Positions 60,097 to 64,000 of a stretch of DNA of 64,000 nucleotides are shown here, piece by piece. The notes under the pieces were generated by a model, which saw nothing but the letters and a program-made list of their open reading frames with translations, was not told the DNA's origin and ran no database searches. A program made the translations under genes and the position numbers. The stretch's first letter is position 1, and the number at the start of each line of letters is the position of its first letter. The stretch is from an uncultured Draconibacterium sp. (GTDB taxonomy: Bacteria > Bacteroidota > Bacteroidia > Bacteroidales > Prolixibacteraceae), in NCBI GenBank assembly GCA_947492175.1, contig CANLMQ010000011.1, forward strand, positions 62,001-126,000, written 5' to 3'.

Positions 60097-61038
60097 TCAG
60101 AACTCAATTTTCAACTCTTCACCGGTACTTCCGGGCTGTGAAACCAAAATACAATCGCCCGTAACTTTTATTTGCCTCCAGTTTTCCGGATTACTCGCAA
60201 AAGCTCCTGTTTGTACCTGAGTTACAACACCACCTTTCTCGACCGGAAATTTTCGAATAACATTTTTATGATTATGCCCAGCCAACACCAATGCTACGGA
60301 AGAGCATGCCGCCAACACAGAAAACAGTTCGCCAAATTCGCCTGACCGTGTTCCCTCAGCACTAAAAGGTATATGCATAAAAATAATCTCAATATCGCTG
60401 GCAGACTCCGACAGCTCTGCTTCCAGCCAATGCAATTGCTCTTTATCCACATAAGGAAGCACAATTTCTTCTTCATGAGAGAAATCATAATATCCATCGT
60501 CAATAAAAATAAAACGAAAAGATGATTCTCCAATATGCAGCATTTTACTGTAATACCTGCCATCTTTAAAACAGGAAGCATTTCTCGTCCATTCAACCCG
60601 CGCCTTTTCTGCATTGTATTGATGAGAAATTCGTTCGCCTTCTCCCCAGGAATACGATACTACATCATGGTTCCCAAGCGTAAGAAAACAGGGCACTTTA
60701 CACTTTTCTGTTAAGCGAACAAACTGCTCTATTTGACCATCTAGCATCTCACCCCACCTGCTCTCTCCTTCGTAAAAATCGATCAAATCACCGGTTGCAA
60801 CCACCCAATCACTACCTGTCTTTTGAGGCATTATATTCAGAAAAGTCTCAAGCGACATGACTCCGTTTTTATAATTCTTTCGATTTTCTGCCAAATCATC
60901 CTGATAAAATTCCAGATTAAAGATCACGTGCGAATCAGAGATATGCAAAAAAGACAAAGTATCCTGAGCAAAGCTATACCCGACTAACAACAGGAATAAA
61001 GCCAGTACAAACATCTTCGTTTTCAATCCGTTCTGCAT
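60097..61038 (-). CDS. Secreted calcineurin-like metallophosphoesterase
   Basis: A 313-residue exported phosphoesterase. I chose the ATG at 61038, giving a signal peptide MQNGLKTKMFVLALFLLLVG to AQ; the frame opens at 61074. The five metal-binding motifs are present: HISDSHV, ATGDLIDFYEGE, TLGNHDVVSYS, FMHIPFSAEG and LAGHNHKNVI. Together with the GDPD next to it (31 bp), the locus can attack phosphate-substituted glycans or lipids. It is the first gene of the minus-strand run leading to the rhamnosidase. The preceding 168 bp hold no gene. Confidence 0.9.
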   Translation of the reverse strand: MQNGLKTKMFVLALFLLLVGYSFAQDTLSFLHISDSHVIFNLEFYQDDLAENRKNYKNGVMSLETFLNIMPQKTGSDWVVATGDLIDFYEGESRWGEMLDGQIEQFVRLTEKCKVPCFLTLGNHDVVSYSWGEGERISHQYNAEKARVEWTRNASCFKDGRYYSKMLHIGESSFRFIFIDDGYYDFSHEEEIVLPYVDKEQLHWLEAELSESASDIEIIFMHIPFSAEGTRSGEFGELFSVLAACSSVALVLAGHNHKNVIRKFPVEKGGVVTQVQTGAFASNPENWRQIKVTGDCILVSQPGSTGEELKIEF

Positions 61039-61242
61039 AAAAGTAAATTTTGAAAAACAAAATTTCAAGAACAATAATAACCAAAAACCTGATAACGAAA
61101 CGGACAGAATTTACTGCAACAAGGTTAATATTTAATGTATCAAAACCAAAAGATCCATTTTTCTTTTTTGAAACTACATCATCCTAAAAAAAAACCAAAT
61201 ACGCCTAGAAACTACAACCAACATAATAGACTATCCTGAGAT

Positions 61243-64000
61243 TCAACAATGAATCAAAGCCTTTCGCTCTCTGCCGTTCATCAATACCGAAAGCGGTTTG
61301 TCAAATACCACATGCCTTATGTATTCTGTTTCGTGTACCAGTTTCTGTTGCTGCAAAGCGTCCATTTTGATTTTTGATTTCCGACAATTGTGCGGCACCG
61401 AGAAATATCCAACATTCATCGAGGTTACATTATGAAAGAAATGTGACCCCAGCGAAGCATCCAATGGAAATTCGGGCAACCCAATCTCCACAATTACTTT
61501 TGCTTTTGAAATATGAGCCCAAACAACCGGTATTCCGGTAAACGGATCACGCGAGCCCCAGCGCCCCGGCCCGATAAGAATATAATCCTTACCTTGTGCC
61601 TCAAAATCGCTGTTTATCTGGCTTATTTCTTTCGCCATTTGTTTCGTTTTCAGCTTGTCGAAATTATCAGGATTAACATAAACCACATCCCGAATATCTT
61701 TTATTTCGCCATTTCCCATCCCCCTTTCAGCATACATAAAAACATTCTCTTCGGGCACCGAAGCAATATCAACTTCCACCTGCTCTTCAATTCGTATTAA
61801 TGGTTTTATCTGAAGCAGATAAAGTGTAGGCTTCCCATTTTCTGCCGGTTCCAGGTCAATGGCATATTCAATTTCCACCGGCGACCCCATTGCTTCTTTA
61901 AAAAGCTTCAACAGCATCTGTAATGCATCGGCAAGTGGCAAATGATTGTATTTTAAAATATTGGCAAAATCAATTATTTTTGGACCATTCCCATAAACTC
62001 CCGGAACAACATCATCATTATCAATCAGGTATGTCGAAGCCGAATGTTCCAATGTTCCATCGTCTTCGGCATCTTTAATTCGGTATTTTTTTATGGCTGC
62101 ATCTTCTCCGTCACTAATCAAATCAATGTCCTTCATCGACAAATCAATAGCATAAAAATTCTTTTGGGTATCGCGAAGCTGGTCTTTTATCGAAGTAGGA
62201 TTCAGATGTGGATATTTAGGACAAAAGCGAAACGAATTCTCACCGCCAACTACATACATCCCCAAACCAACAGCTGCCACAGAAAAACCATCATCGGGCT
62301 GCATATATGCTATGGGATAATAATTATACGACTGCGCCACTCCCGAAAGAGTAGGATAGTATTTATCATTGTACTCGTGCCCAATAACCTCCTGAATGAC
62401 CACAGCCATTTTCTCTTCTTCAATTTTATAATTCACAGCATCGAAATACGCCTGTGCCGACTCGGTAAATATACTTGAATACACAAGTTTAATGGCTGTT
62501 TCCAGCTGATTGTATCGCACCTCAATATCTTCGTGATTATTGGGAATAAGATAAGTAGCATAAACTCCCGAAAAGGGCTGCAACAGAGAATCTTCAAACA
62601 AACCCGAAGAACGAACAGCAAGCGGCCTTCTGATCTTTCGTAAATACTCCTTCAACCTTTTTCTTATTTTCGAATCAAACTCCGATTCAAGGAAATGCTT
62701 ACGAATAACATTGTAGTCGTTTAGCGAATAAATATCGTCGTAAAGATTGTTTATTTCAACAAACTTGTCGAACTCCAATGCTCCAATAACCGAAGTAGAA
62801 GGAATTCGAATATTCATTTTTGGAATCAGTTTCTTAAAATCGATATTCTCTATAAAATTGCAAATAAAAGCAATCCCCCTCCCTTTTCCTCCAAGCGAAC
62901 CTTTCGCCATACGTACAATAAAACGGCTTGCGCTTACAAATTCCGGATCGAAATTTACAATGGTACCCTTTAACTTTTCAAATCTTATCTTCTTAAATGC
63001 ATCCAAACAAAACTGGCGTAACTCTTCAGGAGAATCAAAATCTGAAGTCTGCACAGGCATTAACATTTCAGCCAGATTTATTTCGCCACGCGCCATTAAC
63101 CAGGTCGAAAAAGAGTTTCTACTTCCATGATACTGCAATGCACCGGCAGGAACCACCTTTAATTTTTCCTGAAACTCATTTATATTCACCGCCTCAGTAA
63201 TAGGTAAGCCATCCAGTCCCTTAAATACAAAATTCCCAAAACCCAACCTGCGATACAAGAAATTTAATATATCCATTGAAAGGCTCTCCGAGTTTTTATT
63301 GATAAAATCGGCTCCAACACTTTTAGCTCGCTGGGCATTTGCAATATCGTGCGACTGCAGCAGTAACGGTATCGGGAATTTGCGGGTGCCTTTCGTATAT
63401 TTCAGCAACTCAATTCCGGCATCCTCGTCATCTACCCCGTTTTTCTCAAACTTTACATCAGAAATTACACAAAGCATGTAACGACGATAACTATTAATAA
63501 TTTTTACCGCATCCTCGTAATTATCTACTAAGATAACTTTAGGCCGGGCCCGCATCCTAAGAATTTTATGCAGATCATCCTGCGCATCTTCTTCTACCAG
63601 CACCTGTGTTTGCGTCATTACAGTCGAAAAAAGCATTGGTAAATACCTCGAATAATACTGAATACTGTCTTCAACCAACAAAATTACCCGAACACTACCA
63701 TTTTGAGTATCACGCGCAACGTTTTTAAGATCTTCAATGTATTTTATCATGGCCATAAAAACATTGGAGTTTCCGTTCCATACAAAAATCCGGTCAATAA
63801 AATCGAGTTTTCGGCCTTCTATCTGAAAATAGCGTAAATCAGCATTGTTGTTTACCAGCAACAACAAGGGCACATGCGGGCGCACTTTTCGAATTGACTG
63901 AGCTGTAACAACCGGGGTAATTTTGTCAACACCTGCCATTACAATGATCAGGTCGAAATCGCGATGTTTTAGTGCCAAGAGTGCTTCTTCCTTTGAATGC
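61243..64000 (-). CDS. Receiver/PEP-synthase N-domain fusion protein, 5' end outside window
   Basis: At least 918 residues are in the window; the frame is open to the edge with no start codon before it (a TTG at 63978 is not convincing), so the gene begins upstream. The N-terminal part carries a receiver-like sequence cut by the edge, and a second receiver-like domain at about residues 95-245 (VILLVEDSIQYYSRYLP, CVISDVKFEKNGV). From about 345 comes a pyruvate phosphate dikinase ATP-grasp (PPDK_N-like) domain with KGSLGGKGRGIAFI, RRPLAVRSSGLFEDSLLQPFSGVYATYL, MAVVIQEVIGHEY and the late QIKPL. The family's phospho-histidine swivel and PEP-binding domains are absent. It ends KALIHC. Confidence 0.85.
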   Translation of the reverse strand, partial: HSKEEALLALKHRDFDLIIVMAGVDKITPVVTAQSIRKVRPHVPLLLLVNNNADLRYFQIEGRKLDFIDRIFVWNGNSNVFMAMIKYIEDLKNVARDTQNGSVRVILLVEDSIQYYSRYLPMLFSTVMTQTQVLVEEDAQDDLHKILRMRARPKVILVDNYEDAVKIINSYRRYMLCVISDVKFEKNGVDDEDAGIELLKYTKGTRKFPIPLLLQSHDIANAQRAKSVGADFINKNSESLSMDILNFLYRRLGFGNFVFKGLDGLPITEAVNINEFQEKLKVVPAGALQYHGSRNSFSTWLMARGEINLAEMLMPVQTSDFDSPEELRQFCLDAFKKIRFEKLKGTIVNFDPEFVSASRFIVRMAKGSLGGKGRGIAFICNFIENIDFKKLIPKMNIRIPSTSVIGALEFDKFVEINNLYDDIYSLNDYNVIRKHFLESEFDSKIRKRLKEYLRKIRRPLAVRSSGLFEDSLLQPFSGVYATYLIPNNHEDIEVRYNQLETAIKLVYSSIFTESAQAYFDAVNYKIEEEKMAVVIQEVIGHEYNDKYYPTLSGVAQSYNYYPIAYMQPDDGFSVAAVGLGMYVVGGENSFRFCPKYPHLNPTSIKDQLRDTQKNFYAIDLSMKDIDLISDGEDAAIKKYRIKDAEDDGTLEHSASTYLIDNDDVVPGVYGNGPKIIDFANILKYNHLPLADALQMLLKLFKEAMGSPVEIEYAIDLEPAENGKPTLYLLQIKPLIRIEEQVEVDIASVPEENVFMYAERGMGNGEIKDIRDVVYVNPDNFDKLKTKQMAKEISQINSDFEAQGKDYILIGPGRWGSRDPFTGIPVVWAHISKAKVIVEIGLPEFPLDASLGSHFFHNVTSMNVGYFSVPHNCRKSKIKMDALQQQKLVHETEYIRHVVFDKPLSVLMNGRERKALIHC

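Noticed and set aside
60798..60811. GGTTGCAACC and other GCAACC occurrences inside genes
   Set aside because: They lie in coding sequence and lack C(G/A)TC at N16, so they were not counted as ECF promoter sites.
1..64000. tRNA or rRNA genes
   Set aside because: Reading for T-loop and acceptor patterns on both strands gave none that fold; a covariance search was not possible here.

Overview
The window is chromosomal DNA of a Bacteroidota bacterium, most likely a marine or sediment member of the Bacteroidales/Marinilabiliales (Prolixibacteraceae-like). The signs are a SusC/SusD pair, a type IX secretion (T9SS) C-terminal sorting domain, many Bacteroidota-specific DUF families (DUF4301, DUF368, DUF1573, DUF4197), SPII lipoproteins lacking the Enterobacteria-type +2 rule, few Shine-Dalgarno sequences, and promoters of the TTG/TTTG-N18..20-TAnnTTTG type. 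The order and genus are inference. No tRNA, rRNA, prophage, intact IS or CRISPR array was seen.

Layout: 1-2129 end of a YgiQ-type radical SAM gene and a DUF4197 lipoprotein. 2130-3606 a repeat-rich island (seven 42-bp tandem units, hairpins, a paired palindromic element, a MITE-like element) around one DUF6261-like gene. 3607-6500 a minus-strand, overlapping three-gene operon: a frameshifted secreted protein, its lipoprotein paralogue, and a T9SS-exported protein with a possible papain-like domain. 6887-15279 housekeeping and conserved genes (radical SAM, DUF4301, TPR, DUF368/PopT-like, aroE, LMW-PTP, MaoC, EamA). 15366-23781 a DUF1080 lipoprotein, then a TetR-TolC-HlyD-ABC-ABC-permease-permease efflux operon interrupted by a four-helix-bundle gene. 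23837-27228 ackA and pta. 27784-31259 an ECF sigma factor, a membrane-anchored anti-sigma-like protein with a beta-barrel-like C-terminus, and a divergent serpin. 31338-38613 two lipoproteins, a FadL-type porin, lpdA, meaB and a DUF1573 protein. 38776-47807 a two-component pair, half-size TauE/SafE, rpmH, PASTA protein, RluA-type pseudouridine synthase, ddl, dnaB and a conserved secreted protein. 47932-61038 a minus-strand glycan-utilisation locus: metallophosphoesterase, glycerophosphodiesterase, GH78 rhamnosidase, sialidase-fold protein, then after a 1.37-kb non-coding gap SusC, SusD and two accessory lipoproteins. 61243-64000 part of a receiver/PEP-synthase-like protein.

The most interesting thread is a possible small regulon. 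The divergent region between the ECF sigma operon and the serpin carries two outward-facing copies of ACGCAACC-N16-C(G/A)TC, and a third copy with the same N16 spacing lies upstream of the T9SS/paralogue operon at about 6.7 kb. This suggests one sigma/anti-sigma pair controlling a secreted putative cysteine hydrolase, two paralogous exported partners and a protease inhibitor. The first gene of that operon has its signal peptide in a different frame from its mature part. A second notable point is a split two-ATPase ABC exporter whose sequence defects all map to one composite ATP site. A third is a candidate structured RNA with a terminator-like end in the long gap upstream of susC.
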